From the NCBI GenBank assembly GCA_019347675.1, contig JAHWKW010000001.1:62001-126000 (forward strand): a DNA stretch of 64,000 nt, written 5' to 3'. The translations under genes and the position numbers were made by a program. The stretch is from Actinomycetota bacterium (lineage in GTDB: Bacteria > Actinomycetota > Nitriliruptoria > Nitriliruptorales > JAHWKO01). Positions within the stretch are counted from its first letter, which is position 1; every line of letters begins with the position of its first letter. Of this stretch, positions 34,665-44,052 are shown piece by piece. Under the pieces are notes generated by a model that was not told the DNA's origin, ran no database searches, and saw only the letters and a program-made list of their open reading frames with translations.

Positions 34665-35545
34665 TGGCGTCGGTCGAGGCGCTGGTCGGTGGGCGCCGCC
34701 GCCGCGGTGTGCAACTCAAGGACGGGGCCTTCGAGGCGTTGCTGATCGTTGCCACACTGGTGGGGATTGCGACGCTGTTCGTCCTCATCGCCGCTGTCCT
34801 GCAGCAGGGCCTGCCCTGGCTCGACACCGCCACGGTCTTCAACCAGCCGAGCGCCGACCCTGATCGGGCGGGCGTGTGGGGGCCGTTGGTCGGGTCGCTT
34901 TGGATCATGGGGATCACGGCCGGGGTGGCGTTCCCCGTCGGCGTCGGCGCTGCGATCTACCTGACCGAGTACGCGCCCGACACGCGCTTCTGGCGGCTCG
35001 TGCGGGTCAACGTCGCGAACCTCGCCGCGGTCCCGTCGATCGTGTACGGCATCCTGGGTCTGGCGTTCTTCGTGCGCCTCGCTGCCCTCGGCCGGTCGGT
35101 TGCCGCCGGCGGGCTGACCATGGCGATCCTGGTCCTGCCGATCGTCATCATCGCCAGCCGTGAGGCGATGCTGGCCGTCCCCAGCGAGCTGCGGCACGGG
35201 GCGCTCGGCCTGGGCGCGACGCGCTGGCGGACGACCTCCCGCGTGGTGCTCCCCGCGGCGATGCCCGGGATCCTCACCGGCACCATCCTGTCGCTGTCAC
35301 GTGCGATCGGCGAGACCGCTCCGCTGATCCTCGCAGGGGCCGTCGCGTACGTCACCTCGACCCCCACGTCGCTGTCGAGCTCGTTCACGGTCCTGCCGCT
35401 GCAGGTGTTCGACTGGGCATCGCGGCCCCAGCCGGCCTTCCGGAGCGGGCTCGCGGGAGCGGCGATCGTCATCCTGCTCACCGTGTTGCTCACGATGAAC
35501 GCCGGGGCGATCCTGCTGCGCAACCGACTGCAGGACCGAGGCTGA
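34664..35545 (+). CDS. pstA: Phosphate ABC transporter permease PstA
   Basis: 293 residues, six membrane segments. Typical PstA stretches are [30 protein letters not shown] and the EAA loop [27 protein letters not shown]. It forms the channel with PstC. The ATG overlaps the pstC stop by one base. Only 2 bases separate it from pstB. Confidence 0.94.
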   Translation: MASVEALVGGRRRRGVQLKDGAFEALLIVATLVGIATLFVLIAAVLQQGLPWLDTATVFNQPSADPDRAGVWGPLVGSLWIMGITAGVAFPVGVGAAIYLTEYAPDTRFWRLVRVNVANLAAVPSIVYGILGLAFFVRLAALGRSVAAGGLTMAILVLPIVIIASREAMLAVPSELRHGALGLGATRWRTTSRVVLPAAMPGILTGTILSLSRAIGETAPLILAGAVAYVTSTPTSLSSSFTVLPLQVFDWASRPQPAFRSGLAGAAIVILLTVLLTMNAGAILLRNRLQDRG

Positions 35546-35547
35546 CC

Positions 35548-36426
35548 GTGGCCCCACAACCGCCTGCAGGTGCCACGACCGGCGACACCAGACCCACGCT
35601 CGTTCGAACCGCCTCGGACGTCGCCGACGTCCACGCCGCACCCGCCCGGAACGTCTCGGACCAGGCCATCTTCGAGGTCGAGGGGCTCAACGTGCACTAC
35701 GGCGACTTCCACGCGGTCCGCGACATCACGATGCAGATCCCCCGTCGGAACGTCACCGCGTTGATCGGGCCGTCGGGATGCGGAAAGTCCACCGTCCTGC
35801 GCAGCTTCAACCGGATGAACGACCTGATCCCCGGTGCGCGGGTCACCGGGTCCGTGCGGCTCGGCGGTCAAGACGTCTACGCGCCCAGGGTCGATCCCGT
35901 CGCGCTGCGCCGGCTGGTGGGCATGGTCTTCCAGAAGCCCAACCCCTTCCCCAAGTCGGTGTACGACAACGTGGCGTTCGGCCCGCGGGCGGTGGGGATG
36001 ACCGACGACCTCGACACACGCGTCGAGCGGGCGCTGCGCGACGCGGCTCTGTGGGACGAGGTCAAGGACAAGTTGAACCACATCGGCACGGGACTGTCGG
36101 GCGGCCAGCAGCAGCGGCTGTGCATCGCCCGTGCGATCGCGGTGGAGCCACAGGTCATCCTGATGGACGAGCCGTGCTCGTCGCTCGACCCGATCGCGAC
36201 GCTCAAGATCGAGGACCTGATCCGCGATCTGACGACCGACTACTCGATCGTGATCGTGACCCACAACATGCAGCAGGCCGCCCGGGTCTCGGATCACACG
36301 GCGTTCTTCACGATCGCCGAAGGGACGCGCACCGGGGAGTTGGTGGAGTTCTCCACGACCGACAAGCTGTTCACCAACGCCGACGACGAGCGCACCGAGG
36401 CCTACATCACCGGCCGTTTCGGCTAG
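35548..36426 (+). CDS. pstB: Phosphate ABC transporter ATP-binding protein PstB
   Basis: 292 residues. Walker [13 protein letters not shown] signature LSGGQQQRL, Walker [16 protein letters not shown] and the switch His in VTHNMQQA. The ~40-residue N-terminal extension before the nucleotide-binding domain is longer than in E. coli PstB, so a later start is possible, but no clear RBS decides it. Its TAG stop is the first CTAG of the 38-bp repeat array. Confidence 0.94.
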   Translation: MAPQPPAGATTGDTRPTLVRTASDVADVHAAPARNVSDQAIFEVEGLNVHYGDFHAVRDITMQIPRRNVTALIGPSGCGKSTVLRSFNRMNDLIPGARVTGSVRLGGQDVYAPRVDPVALRRLVGMVFQKPNPFPKSVYDNVAFGPRAVGMTDDLDTRVERALRDAALWDEVKDKLNHIGTGLSGGQQQRLCIARAIAVEPQVILMDEPCSSLDPIATLKIEDLIRDLTTDYSIVIVTHNMQQAARVSDHTAFFTIAEGTRTGELVEFSTTDKLFTNADDERTEAYITGRFG

Positions 36427-36578
36427 GACCGGGTCACTACCGCTTCGCTACTTGAGTGACCTAGGACCGGGTCACTACCGCTTCGCTACTTGAGTGACCT
36501 AGGACCGGGTCACTACCGCTTCGCTACTTGAGTGACCTAGGACCGGGTCACTACCGCTTCGCTACTTGAGTGACCTAG
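36423..36578. repeat. Four perfect 38-bp tandem repeats between pstB and phoU
   Basis: Units start at 36423, 36461, 36499 and 36537, each CTAGGACCGG... ending TTGAGTGAC, followed by a final CTAG; all four look identical. Every unit contains inverted arms GGTCACT and AGTGACC, 16 bases apart, so each can form a hairpin on either strand. The array runs from the pstB stop codon into the last codons of phoU. A tandem bidirectional terminator is the simplest reading. Confidence 0.93.
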
Positions 36579-37287
36579 CCGACGTCGCTGGGCGGTCCGA
36601 CACGCCTGCCTCAGCCGTGTCCGGCGGGGCGTTGCTGGACAGCTCCACGGTCTCGCCGGTCACCGCGAAGATGGTCGCCTCCCCGATGTCGACCGCGTGG
36701 TCGCTCCAGCGCTCCAGCTGGCGGGCCACGAGGATCATCCGCGTCGCCCACTCCAGGTAGGACTCGTCGCGTGAGGCGAGGCGCACCAGGCGGTGGAACA
36801 TCCCGATGTTCAGCCGGTTCACGGCGGCGTCCGCGGCGGGCAGACCATAGGCCGCTTCGAGGTTGCGGTGTGTGAACGCCGCCAGGGCCCGTCGTGCCAC
36901 GTCGATCGCGATGGTGCGCATCTCACGGAGCTGGTCGACGAGCTCCGGCTCGCCGGGGAACGCGGCGGACAGCTTGCCCATCTTGGCGATGTTGACCGCG
37001 TAGTCACCCATGCGCTCGAGGTGGATGTCGATGTGCAGCATCGCCGACAGCAGGCGCAGGTCACTGGCGACCGGCGCCTGCAACGCCATGGTCCGCACCA
37101 GCCGCTGCTGGACGTCGGCGTAGACGGCGTCGACGTCGTTGTCCATCCTGATCACGGTGTCTGCCAGCTCGACATCGTGGCGAGACACCGACTCGACGCT
37201 GCGGTCGAGCATCTCGATCACGGTCTCGCCCACCGAGAGCAGCTCATCGATGAGCCGGTCCATCTCGGCGTGGAAGTCGTTGCGCAC
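36562..37287 (-). CDS. phoU: Phosphate signalling protein PhoU
   Basis: 241 residues. Two PhoU repeats of three helices, with metal-cluster motifs ERMGDYAVNIAKMG (near 85) and ERWSDHAVDIGEATIF (near 190), matching the ExxxD family pattern. PhoU links Pst transport to the PhoR kinase and represses the regulon in high phosphate. GTG 37287 is preceded by AAGGAGA. The last codons and the TAG stop lie within the fourth tandem repeat. It is divergent from the response regulator gene, 57 bases apart. Confidence 0.94.
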   Translation of the reverse strand: MRNDFHAEMDRLIDELLSVGETVIEMLDRSVESVSRHDVELADTVIRMDNDVDAVYADVQQRLVRTMALQAPVASDLRLLSAMLHIDIHLERMGDYAVNIAKMGKLSAAFPGEPELVDQLREMRTIAIDVARRALAAFTHRNLEAAYGLPAADAAVNRLNIGMFHRLVRLASRDESYLEWATRMILVARQLERWSDHAVDIGEATIFAVTGETVELSSNAPPDTAEAGVSDRPATSARSLK

Positions 37288-37344
37288 GCCGTCTCCTTGG
37301 TCTCGCCCCCATCGTACGCAGAGTCGGTCGGTACGCTGAACGCC

Positions 37345-38031
37345 ATGCCGACGATCCTCTTGGTGGAGGACGAGGCCGCGATCGCCGAAGGGCTCACAGC
37401 GTCCCTGGAGGCCGACGGTTTCCGTCCGGTGTGGGTCAGCAGCGGGGACGCAGCGATCAGTGCCTGGGAGCGGGAGCGGCCGGATCTCGTCCTCCTCGAC
37501 CTGATGCTCCCCGGCACATCGGGCACGGAGGTGTGTCGGCGGCTGCGCGCCCGTAGCAACGTGCCGATCATCATGGTGACCGCCCGCGGCGCTGAGGTCG
37601 ACCGCGTCGTCGGGCTCGAGCTCGGGGCGGACGACTACGTGACGAAGCCGTTCTCGACGCGTGAGCTGATCGCCCGGATCCGCGCCGTCCTGCGCCGTGA
37701 CGTCCGCACCAACGCCCCCGGGTCCGATGAGGTGGTCGAGGCCGCCGGCGTGCGGGTCGACCCTGCTCGCCGGGAGGTGACGGTCAGCGGGCGCGTCCTT
37801 CAGCTGCCGCCCAAGGAGTTCGACCTCCTCGAGGTGCTCGTGCGCAACGCCGGCCTGGTGCGCACCCGCACGCAACTCGTCGACGAGGTGTGGGGGAACG
37901 ACTACGTGGGTGACACCCGCACCCTCGACGTGCACATCGCACGCCTGCGGCGCCGGATCGAGCAGGACCCGCACCACCCGACCCGGATCCGGACGGTCCG
38001 AGGTGTCGGGTACCGGTTCGCCGACCGTTGA
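37345..38031 (+). CDS. PhoP/RegX3-like OmpR-family response regulator
   Basis: 228 residues. Receiver domain with acidic VEDE, phosphorylation site D52 in LLDLMLPG, and lysine in VTKPFSTREL; then an OmpR/PhoB winged helix (LQLPPKEFDLLEVLVRNAG, RTLDVHIARLRRRIE, VRGVGYRF). It sits between phoU and a sensor kinase, and a PHO box precedes pstS, so it is the likely phosphate regulator. ATG 37345. Confidence 0.93.
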   Translation: MPTILLVEDEAAIAEGLTASLEADGFRPVWVSSGDAAISAWERERPDLVLLDLMLPGTSGTEVCRRLRARSNVPIIMVTARGAEVDRVVGLELGADDYVTKPFSTRELIARIRAVLRRDVRTNAPGSDEVVEAAGVRVDPARREVTVSGRVLQLPPKEFDLLEVLVRNAGLVRTRTQLVDEVWGNDYVGDTRTLDVHIARLRRRIEQDPHHPTRIRTVRGVGYRFADR

Positions 38032-38073
38032 TCCGAGGCTCTTGGGGCGCGGCTGCGCCGTTACGCTCGGCGT

Positions 38074-39363
38074 GTGACGCGGACGGCAGTACTGATCATC
38101 CCCGCGGCGACGCTGGTGGCTGCGATCCTCGCCCGCGGACCGACCGCCGCCGCCGTGATCGTCGGCCTCGCGGTCGGTGCGGTGGCCGCCTCGGTGGCGT
38201 GGACGCTGCAGCGCCGCCGGCTGACCGCCCTCGCCGACGAGATCAACCGGTGGATGGCGCTCGAGGAGCACCAGCCGGTGCGGGTCCCCACCGGCGCGGT
38301 CTGGCAGCCGCTGGCGGTGGCCCTCAACGTCCTCGGCGCGTCCTACGACCGGCGAGGACGCCGACTGCGTCGTGCCCGCCAGCGACGCGTCCAGCTGGTC
38401 GACGCGCTCCCGGACCCAGCGCTCCTCGTCGACGAGGACGGGTACGTCCTCAACGCCAACCAGGCAGCACGGCGGCGCTTCGGGATCCCCGAGGCCAGCT
38501 CGCTCACCGCCGCGCAGGCGCTGGCGAGCGCGCACGTCGCGCGCGCGGCCGACGAAGCGCGCGACATCGGCGACAGGGTCGACGTCGATATCGAGTTGGG
38601 CGGATCCGAGGTGTCCGTCGCGGCCGTCCCGGTCGGGGACGAGGTGCTGCTGCTGCTCTCCGACCGTGGTGAGCGCCGTCGCGTCGAGGCGGTCCGCCGC
38701 GACTTCGTCGTCAACGCCAGCCACGAGCTCAAGACACCGGTCGCGGGGATCCAGGCCCTGGCCGACGCGCTGGACGTCACGGTCGGGCGAGATCCGGACC
38801 GGGCCGGTGAACTGGTGCGTCGGCTGGGAGACGAGACCGATCGCCTGGCGAAGCTGGTCCACGACCTGCTGGACCTACGGCGCCTCGAAGAGGACAGTGA
38901 CACGCCCGGGCGCGCCCCGGTGGATCTGGCGGCGCTCGTCCGCCGCGAGGGCGACCGGCTGCGGCCGGTCGCCGGCGAGCGCGACGTCGCGGTCACCATG
39001 GACCTACCCGACCGTGCTGTCGTGACCGGCGACGAGGACGACCTGCGCCTGATCGTCGCCAACCTGCTCGACAACGCCGTCGGGTACAACCGGCCCGGCG
39101 GCGACGTGCACGTGAGACTGGAACGCAGTGACGGCGCCTGGGCGCTGCACGTGCGCGACAGCGGCATCGGGGTGGCGCGTCACGACCTGGACCGGATCTT
39201 CGAGCGGTTCTACCGGGTCGACGTCGCACGGTCGCGGGCGACCGGCGGGACCGGGCTGGGCCTGTCGATCGTCCGCCACGCCGTCGAACGCCACGGCGGC
39301 TCGCTGCACGTCGACAGCGTCCTCGGTGAGGGCAGCGAGTTCACCGTCGTCCTCCCCACGTGA
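38074..39363 (+). CDS. PhoR/SenX3-like sensor histidine kinase
   Basis: 429 residues. Two N-terminal membrane helices with almost no external loop, then a PAS-like region (LPDPALLVDEDGYVLNAN), the H-box NASHELKTPVAG with His near 217, N-box NLLDNAVGY, and G-boxes DSGIGVARHDL and GGTGLGLSI. The lack of a large periplasmic sensor is typical of SenX3/PhoR-type phosphate kinases that sense through Pst/PhoU. GTG 38074, 42 bases after the regulator gene. Confidence 0.92.
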   Translation: MTRTAVLIIPAATLVAAILARGPTAAAVIVGLAVGAVAASVAWTLQRRRLTALADEINRWMALEEHQPVRVPTGAVWQPLAVALNVLGASYDRRGRRLRRARQRRVQLVDALPDPALLVDEDGYVLNANQAARRRFGIPEASSLTAAQALASAHVARAADEARDIGDRVDVDIELGGSEVSVAAVPVGDEVLLLLSDRGERRRVEAVRRDFVVNASHELKTPVAGIQALADALDVTVGRDPDRAGELVRRLGDETDRLAKLVHDLLDLRRLEEDSDTPGRAPVDLAALVRREGDRLRPVAGERDVAVTMDLPDRAVVTGDEDDLRLIVANLLDNAVGYNRPGGDVHVRLERSDGAWALHVRDSGIGVARHDLDRIFERFYRVDVARSRATGGTGLGLSIVRHAVERHGGSLHVDSVLGEGSEFTVVLPT

Positions 39364-39477
39364 AGGGTCGGGCCAGGATCCGGCGACCGGGTAGCCGAGC
39401 GGCTGGGCGAGCCGCGTTTGCGTGTGACGCTGCCGGCGCAGGTCGCTGGTCGCGGCTCGCCGGTAGGCTCCGCGGCC

Positions 39478-40161
39478 GTGGGCGGGCTCGGGCGCGATTC
39501 ACGGAAGGCGCAACGGGCGCCGGTCATCCTCGACCGGCTCGCTGAGGCCTACCCGGACGCGCGGATCGCGCTGCGGTTCTCCGATCCGTGGCAGCTGCTG
39601 GTCGCCACGATCCTGTCGGCGCAATGCACCGACGAGAAGGTGAACGAGGTCACCGCGACGTTCTTCCCGCTGTACCCCGGTCCGGAGGCGGTTGCGGGAG
39701 CCGACCTCGACGACCTCGAGGGGCATCTGCGCCCGACCGGGTTCTTCCGCCAGAAGGCGCGCAACATCCGGGCGGCGGCGCGGCAGCTGCTGGACGAACA
39801 CGGCGGTGACGTGCCCGACACGATGGACGCCCTGACCGACCTGGCCGGGGTGGCCCGCAAGACCGCGAACGTGGTCCTGTCGAACGCGTTCGGGGAGCAC
39901 GCCGGGATCGCGGTCGACACCCACGTGCGGCGCATCTCCCGGCGGCTGGCCCTGACCCGCCACGACGACCCGGTGCGGATCGAACGCGACCTGGTCGCGC
40001 TCTTCCCGCAGGAGCGTTGGCTCGAGGTCTCCGACCTGTTCATCGCGCACGGCCGGCGGACCTGCGAGGCGCGAAGACCCCGCTGCGACGCGTGTGCGGT
40101 GGAGGATCTGTGCCCGTCGAGCCAGGTCGCGGGGCGCCGTGACCGCCACAAGGCCAGCTGA
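39478..40161 (+). CDS. nth: Endonuclease III
   Basis: 227 residues. HhH-GPD glycosylase: LVATILSAQCTDEKVN, catalytic Lys in GVARKTANVVL and Asp in VDTHVRRI; the 4Fe-4S cysteines follow the C-x6-C-x2-C-x5-C pattern (CEARRPRCDACAVEDLC). It removes oxidised pyrimidines and nicks the abasic site. GTG 39478 gives the expected length; the frame is open 60 bases further up. Convergent with the next gene. Confidence 0.93.
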   Translation: MGGLGRDSRKAQRAPVILDRLAEAYPDARIALRFSDPWQLLVATILSAQCTDEKVNEVTATFFPLYPGPEAVAGADLDDLEGHLRPTGFFRQKARNIRAAARQLLDEHGGDVPDTMDALTDLAGVARKTANVVLSNAFGEHAGIAVDTHVRRISRRLALTRHDDPVRIERDLVALFPQERWLEVSDLFIAHGRRTCEARRPRCDACAVEDLCPSSQVAGRRDRHKAS

Positions 40162-40175
40162 CCGCGGCGGCCGGC

Positions 40176-40913
40176 TCAGCGCGGTCGAGACGCTCGCCGC
40201 TCGTAGGCGGTGAGCGCGAGGGCCGCCATCAACACGACCGCCGCCACGACCGCCTGACGGGTGTGCAGCGGCGGTTCCAGGGTGACCGCCTGGGCCACGA
40301 TGGTGGCGCGGTTGGCGCGGAGCGTGAGGCCACCTCCGTCGGCGTTGTCCGCCCGGTGGATGTGGCCCTCGACGCGGACGACGTCGCCCCGCCGGCCCGG
40401 ACGCCCTGGAGTGAGCTGTCCGACCTCGATCCGATCGGCGGGCAGCCACACGGCCAGCCCGGTGTTCGTCCCGCTCAGCTCGGCGTGGGCCGGGAGCGGT
40501 CCGGTCTCCAACGCGTAGGCGTCGTCGTTGAGCAGGACCCAGGCACCGCGGTCGCGTCGGAGCACGTCTCCGATGACCTCGCCGACGAAGACGACGGCAG
40601 GAGCGCCTCGCCCCGACGGCGAGAAGGTGTCGGGGCAGGCGATCACCTCTGAAGAGCGGGCCAGACCGACGGGTTCTGGGACCGGCCCGAAGCCTTCGAG
40701 CTGCGCGGGACGGTCGGCGAGCGTGCGCTGGCACGTGGCGACGGTCGGCTGACCGCCGCGCTGGCTCTGCGCCGCCGGCGCGACCGGCTCGAGCCGCCGC
40801 GACGGGGCCGTGGCACGCAGGTGGCTGAGCAACCCCACCACCAGCGCCACCACGACGGCGGCCAGGGCGAGTTGGGCGATCGAGCGACGGCTCACAGCGG
40901 GGCGGCGGGTCAC
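40176..40913 (-). CDS. Membrane-anchored protein of unknown function in the trk operon
   Basis: 245 residues. N-terminal hydrophobic anchor (IAQLALAAVVVALVVGLLSHL), an exported ~190-residue domain and a C-terminal membrane helix (QAVVAAVVLMAALALTAYERR). The domain has repeated small beta-strand blocks (VVFVGEVIGDVLRR, VVRVEGHIHRADN) that could be OB-like. No catalytic motif seen. GTG 40913 overlaps the trkH stop (GTGA), so it is the last gene of the trk operon, but a potassium role is inference. Confidence 0.7.
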   Translation of the reverse strand: MTRRPAVSRRSIAQLALAAVVVALVVGLLSHLRATAPSRRLEPVAPAAQSQRGGQPTVATCQRTLADRPAQLEGFGPVPEPVGLARSSEVIACPDTFSPSGRGAPAVVFVGEVIGDVLRRDRGAWVLLNDDAYALETGPLPAHAELSGTNTGLAVWLPADRIEVGQLTPGRPGRRGDVVRVEGHIHRADNADGGGLTLRANRATIVAQAVTLEPPLHTRQAVVAAVVLMAALALTAYERRASRPR

Positions 40914-42415
40914 GTCCGCCCCCGGACTGCGGCCAGCAGGGTCGCCAGCAGAGCGAACACGGCCATGAACTCCAACCGGCCGATCCACATCTGGACGATG
41001 TAGCTGACCTTCAACGGCGTGGCCAGGTCCGGTCCGGTGATCCCCACCGACAGCCCGACGTTCGCCGAGGCGGAGGTGGATTCGAACATCGCCTCGGTGA
41101 AGTCGAAGCCGTAGAACAGGCCGAGGATGCCACCGGCGATGTAGGTCAGCAGGTACAGGAGCAGGACGGTCACCGACGAGCGGACCTGGTCGTCGCGGAG
41201 GATGCGCCGGCGCTGCGAGTGGTAGGTCGCGACGACCAGGGCGGACTCGGGCAGGACGACGCGCCGGATGTCCTTCCACAGGCCCTTGGCGGTGATGCCG
41301 ACGCGGATCGCCTTGATCCCTCCGGCCGTGGACGACGCCATCCCGCCCAGCGCCATCGCCCCGACGATCGCGGCCGGGGCAAGCAGCCCCCAGTCGGTGA
41401 TGAACAGCCGCGGCGCGGTGACCGCAAAGCCGGTCCCGGTGTGTGCCGACAGGACCGTGAAGAAGCCCTTGCGGAACAGCGGGATCGCGTCGCCGTAGGT
41501 GCCGGCACGGCCGAGACCGATCATGGTCAGCACGGCCAGGACGAGCAGGGTCGCCGCGATCGTGCGGGTCTCGACGTTACGCAGCAGCTCCACGCGGTTG
41601 CCGCGCCACAGCTGGTAGTGCAGGCCGAACGACATCGTCCCCGCCACCATCAGGGCCACGATCACCCCCTCGACCGCCGCCGAGTGGTAGTACGCGATGC
41701 TGCTCGACTGGGGGGTGAAGCCGCCGGTGTCGAAGGCGGCCATGAACAGCTCCACCGACTGGATCAGCGCGCGGCCCGGCCCGAGGCCGGCCGCGACCAG
41801 GACGGCCAGCAGAGAGGCGGTCCCGATGGCCAGGTAGCCGAACGACACGCGCCAGATGAAGCGGGCGGTGCGGACGACGTTGGGCATGATCCGCTCGTCG
41901 CGTGCCTCGCCCAAGTACAGGGTGCCGGCCTGGCCGACCGCCCCGCCGAACAGGCTCAGCATCGCCAGGACCATCCCCTGTCCGCCGGCGAAGTGCATCA
42001 GATGGCGCCACAGGTTGACCGAGTACGCGAGGTGATCCAGGTCGTGCAGCACCGTCAGCCCGGACGTGGTCAGCCCCGACATCGCCTCGAACATCGCGTC
42101 GACGAAGCCGCTCACGTGGCCGGACAGGTACAGCGGGATCGCGGCGAAGACCGAGCCCACCAGCCACGACAGTGATGCGATCAGCATCCCGTGCGACCAG
42201 TCCAACGGTGCCCGCGTGTGCAGCCGGAGTTCGGTCACGCGCCCGGCGCCGATCGCCAGGGCCATGCTGATCAGGAACGCCGTGAACGCGTTCCACTCGC
42301 CGAGGCCCAGCGCCACCAGTGCCGGCAGCGCCTGGATCGCGCCCAGGATCGTGACGACCCTGCCGACGTAGAAGGCGACCAGGCGTGCATCGTCGCGATC
42401 CGGCCGGAGGAACAC
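40910..42415 (-). CDS. trkH: TrkH-type potassium uptake channel subunit
   Basis: 501 residues with the four pore-loop repeats of the Trk/Ktr superfamily: MSGLTTSGLTVL, FDTGGFTPQSSS, SAHTGTGFAVT and STSASANVGLSVG, each supplying a selectivity-filter glycine. It conducts K+ with the TrkA gating ring. GTG 42415 was chosen; it is 9 bases past the stop of the 46-aa membrane gene, with no strong RBS, so translational coupling is likely. The open frame upstream of 42415 is antisense-like in composition and overlaps that small gene. Confidence 0.92.
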   Translation of the reverse strand: MFLRPDRDDARLVAFYVGRVVTILGAIQALPALVALGLGEWNAFTAFLISMALAIGAGRVTELRLHTRAPLDWSHGMLIASLSWLVGSVFAAIPLYLSGHVSGFVDAMFEAMSGLTTSGLTVLHDLDHLAYSVNLWRHLMHFAGGQGMVLAMLSLFGGAVGQAGTLYLGEARDERIMPNVVRTARFIWRVSFGYLAIGTASLLAVLVAAGLGPGRALIQSVELFMAAFDTGGFTPQSSSIAYYHSAAVEGVIVALMVAGTMSFGLHYQLWRGNRVELLRNVETRTIAATLLVLAVLTMIGLGRAGTYGDAIPLFRKGFFTVLSAHTGTGFAVTAPRLFITDWGLLAPAAIVGAMALGGMASSTAGGIKAIRVGITAKGLWKDIRRVVLPESALVVATYHSQRRRILRDDQVRSSVTVLLLYLLTYIAGGILGLFYGFDFTEAMFESTSASANVGLSVGITGPDLATPLKVSYIVQMWIGRLEFMAVFALLATLLAAVRGRT

Positions 42416-42423
42416 GCGGGCGC

Positions 42424-42564
42424 CTAGAAGACCAGCGACACCACGACGGCGATGGCGAACGCGATCACGCTGATCGCCGCCGCAGCCAACGCGACGAAGC
42501 CGATGCCGAGGACCGGCTCGGCGAGGGTGACGGAGCGTTCCCGGACCGGGTCGCGGACGGTCAT
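42424..42564 (-). CDS. 46-residue single-pass membrane protein between trkA and trkH
   Basis: ATG 42564 overlaps the trkA stop (ATGA) and the frame ends TAG at 42424, nine bases before the trkH start. It encodes an N-terminal cytoplasmic part MTVRDPVRERSVTLAEPVLG and a long hydrophobic helix, IGFVALAAAAISVIAFA and onward to VVVSLVF. Both overlaps, together with the hydrophobicity, support a real gene. Its place suggests a small subunit or regulator of the Trk channel, comparable in idea to KdpF for Kdp; that is inference. Confidence 0.7.
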   Translation of the reverse strand: MTVRDPVRERSVTLAEPVLGIGFVALAAAAISVIAFAIAVVVSLVF

Positions 42565-43253
42565 CGCCGCGCGGTCCGGCCGACCAGCATCCGGCGCAGC
42601 TCATCCTCGAGCTCCGGGGTGGTGAGCGCGATCACCTCGTCGCCGGGGAGGATCTGGGTGGAGCCGCGCGGGATGATGGTCTGCTCCGACCCGGCGTCGC
42701 CGCGGAAGATCGCGACCAGGACCGCGTCGAGTGGCAGGTCGAGTTCCTGGACGGTCCGCGGCGGCGGTGCGTCGGCAGCGTCGTGGTCGGGGATCCTCAC
42801 CTCCACCAGATCGACCTTGCCGGCCTTGAGCGTGTAGAGGTGGATCAGTTCCCCGACCGTGACCTCCTCCTCGAGCAGCCGCGAGATCAGTGTGGTGGAC
42901 GACACCGCCTCGATTCCCATCAGCTCGAAGATCTCGACGTTCTTGGGTGAGTTGACCCGCGAGATCACCCTTCTCACGCCGAACTCGGCTCGGGCCAGCT
43001 GGCAGGCCACCAGGTTGTCATCGTCCTCACGGGTCGTGGCGACGAACACGTCGGCGCGGTCGACGCGGGCCTGCTCCAGGTAGCGCACATCGCAGGCGTC
43101 GCCCTCGATGACCAGCACCGGGTACTGGGCGACGAGCGACTCGCAGCGTCCCCGCTGGCGTTCGATGATGCTGACCTCGTGGCCGCGCTCGATCAGGTCG
43201 GCGGCGATGTACCGACCGACCTTCCCGCCACCGGCGATGACGACGAACATCAC
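42561..43253 (-). CDS. trkA: TrkA potassium channel regulatory subunit (RCK), copy 1
   Basis: 230 residues. RCK N-domain with VVIAGGGKVGRYIA glycine motif and IEGDACD; C-domain ends LPGDEVIALTTPELEDELRRML. It binds NAD(H)/ATP and gates TrkH. GTG 43253 overlaps the preceding trkA stop, and its own stop overlaps the 46-aa gene's ATG. Single-RCK actinobacterial form. Confidence 0.92.
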   Translation of the reverse strand: MMFVVIAGGGKVGRYIAADLIERGHEVSIIERQRGRCESLVAQYPVLVIEGDACDVRYLEQARVDRADVFVATTREDDDNLVACQLARAEFGVRRVISRVNSPKNVEIFELMGIEAVSSTTLISRLLEEEVTVGELIHLYTLKAGKVDLVEVRIPDHDAADAPPPRTVQELDLPLDAVLVAIFRGDAGSEQTIIPRGSTQILPGDEVIALTTPELEDELRRMLVGRTARR

Positions 43254-43948
43254 CGCCCACCGTGGACGTGGGCGCGGGGTCGTCGTTCGTCGACCACGAG
43301 GTGGCGGACACGGGGGTGGACCCCGCGGCGTGCTGCGGCGACCACCAGGTCACCGCGCTCGAGGCGGTCGGTGGGGCCGGGGATGAAGACGCGCTCGCCG
43401 CGCTGCACGGCGCTGACCCGCAGCTTCCCGCTGATCTCGAACCGGTCCACGGTCAACCCGTTGGCGGCATCCGCCAGGATCATCTCGACGACCTCCACGT
43501 CGGGGTCCTCGAACGCCAGGTGCTGGCGGAACGTGGCCTCGCGGAACTCGTTGAGGAACTGCTTGGCCAGCAGCCCGGTCGCGGACACGTACCGGACGCC
43601 GAGCTTGCGGTAGCTCGCCTCCCGTTCCGGGTTGAACAGGCGGGCAACCGCACGTCGCACGCCGTAGATGTGGACGCCGATCTCCACGGCCATCAGGTTG
43701 GCGTTGTCGAAGCGGGTCACCGCCAGCAGCCCGTCGGCGTGGCCGATCTCCGCTCGTTCCAGGGTGTCACGGTCGGTGACGCTGCCGACCAGGGTCTCGC
43801 CGTTGAACGTGGTGCCCAGCCGGTCGAACGCGGTTGCGTGCACGTCGATGACGATCACGTCCTCGCCCTCGCTGGACAGCCGGGTGGCGATCTCGGCGCC
43901 CAGCCGACCACAGCCTCCCACGATCACGTGCACGCGTTCCTCCGGCAA
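43250..43948 (-). CDS. TrkA potassium channel regulatory subunit (RCK), copy 2
   Basis: 232 residues, paralogous to the next gene: VIVGGCGRLGAEIA glycine motif, NLMAVEIGVHIYGVRRAVARLFNP, and the C-domain FIPGPTDRLERGDLVVAAA. Two adjacent trkA genes may form a heteromeric gating ring, as the ceoB-ceoC pair of mycobacteria is thought to do. First gene of the trkA-trkA-small-trkH operon, divergent from ispH by 104 bases. Confidence 0.9.
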   Translation of the reverse strand: MPEERVHVIVGGCGRLGAEIATRLSSEGEDVIVIDVHATAFDRLGTTFNGETLVGSVTDRDTLERAEIGHADGLLAVTRFDNANLMAVEIGVHIYGVRRAVARLFNPEREASYRKLGVRYVSATGLLAKQFLNEFREATFRQHLAFEDPDVEVVEMILADAANGLTVDRFEISGKLRVSAVQRGERVFIPGPTDRLERGDLVVAAARRGVHPRVRHLVVDERRPRAHVHGGR

Positions 43949-44052
43949 CGACCGTCGGTGTATGGAACCACAGCCTCCCCGGCAGCACCGCCAGGACCTG
44001 CGGCGACCCCGGTACCCTTCGGCCAGATCGCCGCGACCAGCCAGGATCCCAC

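Noticed and set aside
36423-36578. CRISPR array
   Set aside because: The four units are contiguous perfect repeats without spacers, and no cas genes are nearby.
36793-38031. Long forms of the response regulator (from 36793) and of phoU (to 38862)
   Set aside because: The extra parts are antisense to phoU and to the regulator/kinase genes respectively; proper RBS or family starts lie at 37345 and 37287.
39385-39430. tRNA-like sequence (GGTAGCCGAGCGGCTGGG)
   Set aside because: It recalls a tRNA D-arm region, but no acceptor stem pairing, anticodon arm or GGTTCGA T-arm can be assembled around it.
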